A stretch of 64,000 nt of DNA from Flavobacterium sp. (GTDB lineage Bacteria; Bacteroidota; Bacteroidia; Flavobacteriales; Flavobacteriaceae), in contig JACMLU010000016.1 of NCBI GenBank assembly GCA_014379405.1, positions 62,001 through 126,000 of the forward strand, written 5' to 3'. The notes beneath the pieces are model-generated. The model did no database searches, had not been told where the DNA came from, and was given only the letters and a program-made list of their open reading frames with translations. A program made the position numbers and the translations under genes. Positions 41,083 through 48,767 of the stretch are shown piece by piece (within the stretch, counting starts at the first letter, position 1; every line of letters starts with the position of its first letter).

Positions 41083-44000
41083 ATGAAAAACAAGTTTAGC
41101 CTTTTACTGCTTATGGCTGTGTTTACATTACTATATGTATCCGGTTATGCGCAGAACAAAGTTGTTAAAGGAACAATCACGGACGTTTCAGGATTACCAA
41201 TACCTGGAGTAAACGTGATTATCAAAGGAACCAAAACAGGAATCAGTACGGATATTGATGGAAAATACGCTATTTCGGCTTCTCCGGGACAAGTATTGGT
41301 TTTTAGTGCCACGGGTTCTAAAACGGTCGAAAAAACAGTTGGACAATCCGGTGTTGAGAATGTAGTGCTTCTTGACGACGTGTCTCAACTTAACGAAGTT
41401 GTGGTTGTAGGATACGGCTCGGTAAAAAAATCAGATGTTACGGGGGCAATCGTAAGTGTTAGTGCTGAAAAATTGATGACTCGACCAGTAAATAATGCTC
41501 TTGAGGCTTTACAAGGCAAAGCAGCTGGGGTAGATATTAGATCCAGCGAACGTCCAGGAACTATCGGTTCTGTTCGTATTCGTGGTAACCGTTCTTTGAC
41601 TGCTGATAATGCACCTCTTTATGTGGTGGATGGTGTGCCTTTGATGTCCGCATCTGGTATCGAAACGCTTAATCCAAGGGATATCGCATCCATCGACATT
41701 CTTAAAGATGCTTCGGCCACGGCCATTTATGGTTCACGTGGAGCCAATGGGGTTATTATTGTTACGACAAAACAAGGAAAAACGGGACAATTCAGCTTGA
41801 ATTATTCGGGTACGATCACCACACAAGACATTGTTGACAGGTCTCCATCGATGAGTGCTGCTGATTTTATTAATTTCAAACGTCATGCCGCTTACAATCT
41901 TAACTTTCAACCTGGTTCGACTACAAAATATGCAAGTCCGGATGCTCCAACTTTGGCAAATGATAATTTGATTTTTTCGAGTCCTCTTGATGGTCACACT
42001 TCAAGAGATAATGTTTTGAAAGGTTGGGCTAGTGGAACTTGGGATCCTTCTAAAGTAACCAATACCAATTGGACTGACTATGTGACCCAAACAGGAATTA
42101 CCACGGAGCACGTTTTGAGTGCAAGTGGAGGATCTGAAAAAGTAAACAGTTATGGTTCATTTGGATTTTTGGATAATGTGGGTACCCAAAAAGGACAATC
42201 TTACAAACGTTATACTGCAAAGTTGAGTAGTAATATTACTCCTGTGGATTGGTTTAAAATGACTGCTTCCTTGAATGCGGCTTGGAGTGAGCAAGATTTT
42301 GGAATGTCAACTTTGAGCGGACGTAGTAGTTCTGTTCCCAATGCGATTTATGGAGCTGCCAAATCCATTTTTAATATGGCTGTTCCTTATGATGCCAATG
42401 GGAAATTGGTTATCAATCCTGGAGGTGAAAATGGTATTTATAACATTATGGATGAATGGAACAAGAGTACACAATTGTCACAAACGATGCGTCTTTTAGG
42501 TAATTTTTCTGCTACCATAAATATTGGGAAAATTTGGGAACCTGTAGAAGGACTTAGTTATAAATTGAATTTTGGACCTGACTACCGTCATTGGAGAGAA
42601 GGTGTTTATATTGACGGAACTTCTGTGCATAAAGTGAATGCTGACGGAAGTCCCGGAAGAAATAATGCGAGACTTCAAAACCGTCGTGATTTTTCTTGGA
42701 CTTTGGATAATCAACTTATCTACGATCGTACTTTTGCCAACAAACACAATGTGGGTGCTACCTTGCTTCAAACGGCATCATCTTGGAATATCGAAAACTC
42801 ATCGATGAGTGCCAACAATATACCCAATCCAGTCTTCTTGTGGAATGCTATGGGAACTGTTGATATTACCAATGCTGCCAATGGTGCCAGTATGAGTTCA
42901 GGACTTACGGAACGTCAACTTACTTCGTATTTGGCTCGTTTTAACTATGGTTATGACGGTCGTTATTTGTTGACCATGTCAGGTCGATGGGACGGAGCTT
43001 CTCAATTATCCGAAGGGCATAAATGGGATTTTTTCCCATCTGTAGCTCTAGGATGGCGTATTAATAAAGAAGGTTTTATGAATGATGTAAGCTGGGTTGA
43101 TAATTTGAAACTACGTTTGGGTTTTGGAACAGTAGGTAACTCGTCGGTGGATCCATATTCAACAATAGGAAGTGTTACGGGTATCTATCTTCCTTTCAAC
43201 GGGATGGCTAATGAGTTGGGGTATACTACCAACGAACCTTATTATACCGCACCGGATAACTTGAATCCAATGGCAAACGAGCAACTTGGATGGGAAAAAA
43301 CAACCCAATACAACCTTGGTGTTGATTTTGGTTTCTTGAATAACAGAATTAACGGTTCTGTGGAATTGTACAAATCGTTCACGAATGATTTGATTATGGA
43401 GGTGGCTATTCCTACACTTACGGGTTATGGCAGAACCTTTGCCAATATTGGTAAAACGAACAACCGTGGTGTCGAGGTTACCCTTAATTTTATTCCTGTA
43501 CAGACTAAAGGTGGATTTACTTGGGAATCTAACTTGAATGGAGCTTGGCAAAAAGATGAAATCGAAGAATTGGCTTATGGCAAAAATGACATGGTGGGCA
43601 ATAATTGGTTTATAGGCAAATCAATCAATGTTAGATATGGATTTGAGAACGATGGTATTTGGCAAAACACACCAGAAGATCTTGCAGAAATGGCTTTGTG
43701 GAATGCCGTAGTGGGAGGAGACAGATTCACGACAGGTAACGTGCGTCCTAAAGACCAAGATGGTGATCGCAAGATGACTGCCGCTGACCGTGTGGTTGTG
43801 GGCAACAGTAATCCTAATTGGACTATGGGCTGGACCAATACTTTTGACTATAAAGGGTTTGAATTGGGAATAGAAATATACGGTCGCATGGGGTACACAG
43901 CCTCTTTGGGAGGGGAAGCATTGACTGCTACTGCCAATCAACGTGAAACAGATTATTGGACACCAACCAATCCGGGTGCAGAATTCCAAAAACCTCTTCT

Positions 44001-44265
44001 CGGACAAGCATCATCTGGTTCGCAGGATAAATACTCTGGACTTCTTGGTTTTCAGGAAGCTGCATTTGTGAAAATTCGCAACATCTCTTTGGGTTATAAT
44101 TTGCCTAAAGATCTTACCGAGAAAATTGGTTTGGCCAACATGAAACTTTATGCTCAAGCGGTAAGTCCTGGCAGTATTTATCAATCGTTGGACTGGTATG
44201 ATTTTGATGTGGATGCCACCTACTACAACAGAAGTTTTGTTATGGGAATTGAAGTTGGATTTTAA
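41083..44265 (+). CDS. susC: SusC-type TonB-dependent outer-membrane transporter
   Basis: The 1060-residue protein has a signal peptide (ending SGYAQ) and a carboxypeptidase-D-like regulatory domain (VVKGTITDVSGLPIPGVNVI to about residue 100). A TonB-box/plug region follows, with NEVVVVGYGSVKKSDVTGAI, ALEALQGKAAGVDIRSSE, and APLYVVDGVP before DILKDASATAIYGSRGANGVI. A large beta-barrel ends in FVMGIEVGF with the terminal aromatic residue. SusC proteins import oligosaccharides with energy from TonB. It is followed closely by susD, the defining pair of a polysaccharide utilisation locus. Confidence 0.96.
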   Translation: MKNKFSLLLLMAVFTLLYVSGYAQNKVVKGTITDVSGLPIPGVNVIIKGTKTGISTDIDGKYAISASPGQVLVFSATGSKTVEKTVGQSGVENVVLLDDVSQLNEVVVVGYGSVKKSDVTGAIVSVSAEKLMTRPVNNALEALQGKAAGVDIRSSERPGTIGSVRIRGNRSLTADNAPLYVVDGVPLMSASGIETLNPRDIASIDILKDASATAIYGSRGANGVIIVTTKQGKTGQFSLNYSGTITTQDIVDRSPSMSAADFINFKRHAAYNLNFQPGSTTKYASPDAPTLANDNLIFSSPLDGHTSRDNVLKGWASGTWDPSKVTNTNWTDYVTQTGITTEHVLSASGGSEKVNSYGSFGFLDNVGTQKGQSYKRYTAKLSSNITPVDWFKMTASLNAAWSEQDFGMSTLSGRSSSVPNAIYGAAKSIFNMAVPYDANGKLVINPGGENGIYNIMDEWNKSTQLSQTMRLLGNFSATINIGKIWEPVEGLSYKLNFGPDYRHWREGVYIDGTSVHKVNADGSPGRNNARLQNRRDFSWTLDNQLIYDRTFANKHNVGATLLQTASSWNIENSSMSANNIPNPVFLWNAMGTVDITNAANGASMSSGLTERQLTSYLARFNYGYDGRYLLTMSGRWDGASQLSEGHKWDFFPSVALGWRINKEGFMNDVSWVDNLKLRLGFGTVGNSSVDPYSTIGSVTGIYLPFNGMANELGYTTNEPYYTAPDNLNPMANEQLGWEKTTQYNLGVDFGFLNNRINGSVELYKSFTNDLIMEVAIPTLTGYGRTFANIGKTNNRGVEVTLNFIPVQTKGGFTWESNLNGAWQKDEIEELAYGKNDMVGNNWFIGKSINVRYGFENDGIWQNTPEDLAEMALWNAVVGGDRFTTGNVRPKDQDGDRKMTAADRVVVGNSNPNWTMGWTNTFDYKGFELGIEIYGRMGYTASLGGEALTATANQRETDYWTPTNPGAEFQKPLLGQASSGSQDKYSGLLGFQEAAFVKIRNISLGYNLPKDLTEKIGLANMKLYAQAVSPGSIYQSLDWYDFDVDATYYNRSFVMGIEVGF

Positions 44266-44316
44266 TGAATAATGAGTTATAACGAACAAAGTAATAACAT
44301 TAAAAAAATAGGAAAA

Positions 44317-46416
44317 ATGAATAATATAAAAAATATGGGGATTGGCCTTTTGGTGATGATGGGGTTAACGTTTAATTCCTGTTCGAAAGACTTTCTTGAC
44401 GAAGAATTGACGACAAAATTTTCAACTGATTATTTTGAAACAGCCGCCGGGCTTGAAGATTTGGCCCAGTCTCTTTATGGAAACATTAGATGGCATTATG
44501 GGTTTGAATGGTCTTATGGAATGACCCTTTATGGAACCGACGAGTTTACAAATGCAAACGACCTGACGAATGAAATGTGGAATACCTATGACAATCGTTT
44601 AGGACCATTGGGAGCAACAGCTGCCACGGGAGCAGCAAACGGAAACGCCACTTCTCCTGCGGCACTTTGGGATCAAATGTATTTTGGTATTGCAGCTGCC
44701 AATACCATCATTGCCAATGCAAGTAAAATTCCCGATTTAAAAGTTCGCAACCGTTGTTTGGCTCACGCTTATTTCTTGCGTGGTTACAACTACTATCGCC
44801 TAACGGCCCAGTATGGAGGAGTTGTGCTTCAAACCACGCCTGTTAAAACGGTTGTCCGTAATTTTACTCGTTCAAGCGAAGAGGCTTGTTGGGAACAAAT
44901 TATTTCTGATTTCCGCGATGCTTACAGTCTTTTTGAAGGCGAAATTTACACGTATGGCAAAGGGATTACTTGGACCAAAGCAACTGCTGCCCATTTTCTT
45001 GCAAAATCATTGTTGTTTCGTTCTTCTGAGCGTAATGATGCTTGGAATAGTAGTTATAAAGATGCCGATTTAAAAGAAGCTATTGCTGCCACTACTTATG
45101 CCATTAATGCTCGTGGAGCACTTACTCCCAATTACAGTGATTTGTATGCCAACTGGACGGGAATTGATAATCCAAACGAGCAACTTAGCGAAATATTGAT
45201 GGCTGCCGGTCACAATGGAGATGATACAACGGCCAAAGGTCGTTTCGGAAATCGTACCTATAATTATTTTGCCCCTCAATTTTCAAGCTTTGCTGGAGGT
45301 TGGGTTGCGCGTGGAGTATGGATTGGTTCGATGGATTTTCAACGTTGTCGTCCCACGGAATATAGTTATGCCGTTTTCAACCACGTGAACGATGCCCGTA
45401 TGTGGAAAACATTCAAGACTGTTTATGGAGTTAATTCAGTTAGAACTCCCAATCCAAATGGGGTTAAGTTGGGTGATCCAGGTATTGTAATGATTTTGAA
45501 TACCAAGAATGACAACACGTATAACGGATATACTTTTGGTGCAGTTATCCAAAACCCGACTTGGAAGGATGATGCAAAACGACTGCCTGAGTGGACTGTT
45601 GGTTCTCGCCAAACACCAACTTCAGGAGCCTTGACAAGCAAAGTAGGGCAATATGCTCCCAATTCATTGGTGTTGTATCAAAATGGAACCTATGTGGCAC
45701 CTAACTTCAAGAATCAACCTATTTGTAATTTCTTTGCCGGTATCAACAAAACAGACGATGGGTCACGTACAGGGGAAAGAAATGATGCTCACCGTGACGT
45801 AATTATGGCGCGTCTTGCCGAGACTTATCTTGTACGTGCAGAATGTTATGCTCGTTTGCAACAATTTGGTTCTGCAATGAGTGATATCAATGTTGTTAGA
45901 GCGAGAGCCCAATGGAAAAACGGGGAAAACAGGTCTTATTATAGTGATGGTTCCCAAGCGTTTAAAGTTAATCCTTTGAATGTGTTAACAGCAGCAACCA
46001 ATTTTATCAATTCAAATTTAGACATGAATACCTATTATTTGTCTAATCCAACAGTGCCGGTTACCACTGCGGCATCTAGTTTGACATTGTCAACATTCCC
46101 GAATAGCTTGCCAACTGAAGATGAAGATATTCTTACCAAAATTGGAGCTACCACTAATTATGATCGTGCTTTGCATTTTATCCTTAATGAACGCAGTCGA
46201 GAGTTGTTGGGAGAATGGCAACGTTGGGAGACATTATCTCGCACGGGAACTTTAATTAAACGTGCAAAAGCATTTAATCCGGAAGCGAAATTCATTACGG
46301 CTGGTAAGCATGAACTTCGTCCAATTCCACAAGCGTTTATTGATGGTTTGCTAAATGACGATGGTTCCAACTTGTCTGCTTCGCAAAAAGCGGCTTGGCA
46401 AAACCCTAATTACTAG
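44317..46416 (+). CDS. susD: SusD-type glycan-binding lipoprotein
   Basis: The 699-residue lipoprotein has a signal ending in LTFNSCSKDFLDEEL, where SCSKDFLDEE is the usual SusD/RagB lipobox and start. AHAYFLRGYNYYRLTAQYGGVVL and ETYLVRAECYARL are its tetratricopeptide-like helices, and FILNERSRELLGEWQRWETLSRTG with FIPAG-like HELRPIPQAFID end the family pattern. It caps the SusC barrel and binds glycan at the cell surface. I place the start at the ATG at 44317, which gives the lipoprotein signal; an ATG at 44272 would add a polar extension. A terminator follows at 46448. Confidence 0.95.
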   Translation: MNNIKNMGIGLLVMMGLTFNSCSKDFLDEELTTKFSTDYFETAAGLEDLAQSLYGNIRWHYGFEWSYGMTLYGTDEFTNANDLTNEMWNTYDNRLGPLGATAATGAANGNATSPAALWDQMYFGIAAANTIIANASKIPDLKVRNRCLAHAYFLRGYNYYRLTAQYGGVVLQTTPVKTVVRNFTRSSEEACWEQIISDFRDAYSLFEGEIYTYGKGITWTKATAAHFLAKSLLFRSSERNDAWNSSYKDADLKEAIAATTYAINARGALTPNYSDLYANWTGIDNPNEQLSEILMAAGHNGDDTTAKGRFGNRTYNYFAPQFSSFAGGWVARGVWIGSMDFQRCRPTEYSYAVFNHVNDARMWKTFKTVYGVNSVRTPNPNGVKLGDPGIVMILNTKNDNTYNGYTFGAVIQNPTWKDDAKRLPEWTVGSRQTPTSGALTSKVGQYAPNSLVLYQNGTYVAPNFKNQPICNFFAGINKTDDGSRTGERNDAHRDVIMARLAETYLVRAECYARLQQFGSAMSDINVVRARAQWKNGENRSYYSDGSQAFKVNPLNVLTAATNFINSNLDMNTYYLSNPTVPVTTAASSLTLSTFPNSLPTEDEDILTKIGATTNYDRALHFILNERSRELLGEWQRWETLSRTGTLIKRAKAFNPEAKFITAGKHELRPIPQAFIDGLLNDDGSNLSASQKAAWQNPNY

Positions 46417-46447
46417 TTTAACCTAAAATTTATATTAAGATATATCA

Positions 46448-46481
46448 AGTGCCGTAGTTCTGAACTATGGCACTTTTTTTT
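46448..46481 (+). terminator. Terminator after susD
   Basis: AGTGCCGTAGTT pairs with AACTATGGCACT (one G-U pair) across a 3-base loop and is followed by eight T residues. It separates susCD from the next operon, whose operator starts 5 bp later. Confidence 0.9.
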
Positions 46482-46485
46482 GCTA

Positions 46486-46531
46486 GCAGGGAAGCACAGG
46501 ATGCTTTTGCAGTTTGACTCCTTTATCTTTA
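46486..46531 (+). promoter_or_regulatory. Rhamnose-regulon operator and -7 box upstream of the esterase operon
   Basis: GCAGGGAAGC (46486-46495) and ACAGGATGCT (46496-46505) are in 10-bp phase, then after 18 bp comes the -7 box TATCTTTA (46524-46531). The second half-site is identical to those before susC and GH106; the first keeps only CAGG. It is 54 bp before the esterase start. Confidence 0.68.
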
Positions 46532-46559
46532 AAGTTTAGTACTGAAATTGAAATAAACT

Positions 46560-48095
46560 ATGATTCATTTAAAAAAACTTCTTATAATTCTAATTGTTTT
46601 AGGAGTTAAATTGTCTGCAACAGCCCAAGTTAAATTGCCTGCTTTAGTGGGTGATAATATGGTTTTGCAACAAAACACAAAAGTCAATTTATGGGGATGG
46701 GCATCACCAAACGAAAAAATAAATATTCAATTGGGATGGCAAACCGCTCCCGTTGAAGTTACAGCGAACCCTGATGGAACATGGAAAACAGCAGTTAATA
46801 CACCTCAAGGTAGTGAAAAAGCCTACGACATTACTATTGAAGCAACCAATAATATTATTCTACACAATGTACTTATTGGCGAAGTTTGGATTTGTTCCGG
46901 TCAATCCAATATGTATTTCCCCGTAGGAAAAGAAGAAGGAACATGGAAAACAGGAGTCAAAAATTACGAGGAAGAAATTGCAAACGCCAGTTATCCGAAT
47001 ATTAGAATATTTACTGTTTTGACCAAAGCTTCACAAAAACCTTTGGACGATGTTACCGGAAGCTGGGCGGCATGTTCTCCAAGCACAGTGAAAACATTTT
47101 CAGCAGTAGCATACTTTTTCGGAAGAAATTTGTACCAAAAGTTGAATGTTCCGATAGGATTGATTTCTTCTTCTTGGGGAGGAACAAAAGCCGAAGCCTG
47201 GACTTCGCAAAATGTCTTGGAAGAAAATCCAGATTTCTTGTCCATTCTTGAAACTGATGCAAAGAGTGAAAAATTATTCCAAGAAAAACTGGAAAACTAC
47301 TATTCGAATTTGAAGAAAGAACGAATCGCCAACAACAATGATTTGACTAAAACCGAATTAAAAAAGCCTAAAAAAGAAGAAAATAAAACTTCTTATGTTC
47401 TTTATAATGCGATGTTGCGACCTCTGGTTAATTATACTATGAAAGGCGTAATTTGGTACCAAGGAGAAAGCAATACCGAACAAGCCTATTTGTATCGCAG
47501 CTTATTTCCGGCAATGGTCAAGAATTGGAGAAGCGATTGGAATCAAGCTGATTTTCCGTTTTATTATGTGCAAATTGCACCACATAAAGGACAAAATCCA
47601 GACATAAGAGAAGCACAATTGCTTTCCTTGAAAAACATTCCAAACAGCGGAATGGTCGTGACAACAGATGTTGGAAACGCTACTAACATTCATCCAATAG
47701 ACAAGCAAACAGTAGGTTATCGATTGGCTTTATTGGCTCGTGCCAAAACCTATAATGAAGCTAGTCTAACCTATTCAGGACCGATTTACAATCATATGAA
47801 AATCAAAAAAGAGCGAGTTCAATTGTTTTTTGATTATGCCAATTCCGGACTGGTTAAAAAAGGAGACGCTTTAAAAGAATTCGAGATTGCAGGAGAAGAC
47901 AAAGTGTTTTATCCAGCAGATGCCAAAATTGATGGTAAGACCGTTGTGGTCTCGTCTTCAAAAGTAAAAAATCCAGTAGCCGTTCGTTTTGCTTGGAAAG
48001 CTGTTCCGGAACCTAATTTATTCAATAAAGAAAATTTGCCTGCTTCACCATTTAGAACAGATGATTGGGCAAGTCAAACTGTAGAAAAAGAATAA
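46560..48095 (+). CDS. SGNH-type (sialate O-acetylesterase-like) carbohydrate esterase
   Basis: The 511-residue secreted protein (signal ending LSATAQ) belongs to the sialate-O-acetylesterase-like group of SGNH esterases. LPALVGDNMVLQQNTKVNLWG opens a beta-sandwich; GEVWICSGQSNMYFPV holds the nucleophile Ser (GQSN-M); VPIGLISSSWGGTKAEAW and GVIWYQGESNTEQAYLYRSLFP are the next conserved blocks. The group includes enzymes removing acetyl from xylan, sialic acid or pectic sugars; in this locus, deacetylation of a rhamnose/uronate glycan is the likely role. It is the first gene of the second plus-strand unit, with its own operator. Confidence 0.88.
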   Translation: MIHLKKLLIILIVLGVKLSATAQVKLPALVGDNMVLQQNTKVNLWGWASPNEKINIQLGWQTAPVEVTANPDGTWKTAVNTPQGSEKAYDITIEATNNIILHNVLIGEVWICSGQSNMYFPVGKEEGTWKTGVKNYEEEIANASYPNIRIFTVLTKASQKPLDDVTGSWAACSPSTVKTFSAVAYFFGRNLYQKLNVPIGLISSSWGGTKAEAWTSQNVLEENPDFLSILETDAKSEKLFQEKLENYYSNLKKERIANNNDLTKTELKKPKKEENKTSYVLYNAMLRPLVNYTMKGVIWYQGESNTEQAYLYRSLFPAMVKNWRSDWNQADFPFYYVQIAPHKGQNPDIREAQLLSLKNIPNSGMVVTTDVGNATNIHPIDKQTVGYRLALLARAKTYNEASLTYSGPIYNHMKIKKERVQLFFDYANSGLVKKGDALKEFEIAGEDKVFYPADAKIDGKTVVVSSSKVKNPVAVRFAWKAVPEPNLFNKENLPASPFRTDDWASQTVEKE

Positions 48096-48099
48096 ATAA

Positions 48100-48329
48100 A
48101 ACCCGTTGGTGCAATTATTAAATTTATAGAAATAAAAAATTGAAACGCATAGAATAATAGAAAAAAGAGTAAGATAGACCAATTGCTTCGCCTGTTCGCT
48201 ATCGCTCGGGTCTTGGTTTTAACATAGCCTGATGTATTCTAAAATTAAGTGAAACGACTAATTAAAACTAACAATAACTATGTTTCTATGCGTTTAAAAA
48301 ATATAAAATTGAATTCCACCCAACGGGTT
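48100..48329. repeat. Nested inverted-repeat element between esterase and rhaM
   Basis: This 230-bp stretch has two nested inverted repeats. The outer arms are AACCCGTTGG (48100-48109) and CCAACGGGTT (48320-48329), extendable inward with one indel. The inner arms are AAACGCATAGAA (48143-48154) and TTCTATGCGTTT (48284-48295). The core has a GC-rich stretch CTTCGCCTGTTCGCTATCGC. It has no coding capacity and looks like a small non-autonomous (MITE-like) or structured repeat. The interval to 48400 holds nothing else recognisable. Confidence 0.65.
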
Positions 48330-48400
48330 AAATAAAATTAGAGTTGAAAACTTAAATAAAAAATAACCAGTTATAATTAACCTTAAAACACCAAAAAAAT

Positions 48401-48727
48401 ATGAAAAGCAGCAATCTTAGAAACGCTTTTAAAATGAAATTGAAACCAGGCTTTGAAGTCGAATACAAAAAAAGACACGACGCCATTTGGCCGGAATTGC
48501 AGTCCTTGCTTTCGGAATCGGGCATACAAGATTATAGTATTTTTCTAGATGAAGAAACCTTGATTCTTTTTGCGGTTCAAAAAATAAGCCCCAATTTTGA
48601 TTTTGATTATTTACCCAATCATCCCATCGTAAAAAAATGGTGGGCATATATGGCTGATATAATGGAAACCAATCCCGATAATTCTCCAGTGGCAAGTTCA
48701 TTGATAGAAGTTTTTCACGCAGATTAA
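48401..48727 (+). CDS. rhaM: L-rhamnose mutarotase
   Basis: The 108-residue protein is a ferredoxin-like-fold L-rhamnose mutarotase, which speeds alpha/beta anomer exchange so released rhamnose can enter the isomerase step. Family marks are AFKMKLKPGFEVEYKKRHDAIWPEL (the Y-K-R-H-D-x-I-W-P motif with the catalytic His), IQDYSIFLDEETLILFA, and HPIVKKWWAYMADIMETN with the conserved W-W. No signal peptide is present, so it is cytoplasmic. Its presence inside the glycan operon is direct evidence that the glycan yields L-rhamnose. Confidence 0.95.
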   Translation: MKSSNLRNAFKMKLKPGFEVEYKKRHDAIWPELQSLLSESGIQDYSIFLDEETLILFAVQKISPNFDFDYLPNHPIVKKWWAYMADIMETNPDNSPVASSLIEVFHAD

Positions 48728-48767
48728 ATTGTTCTTAATTTCTTTAAAAGTTAATCAATACCTCACA

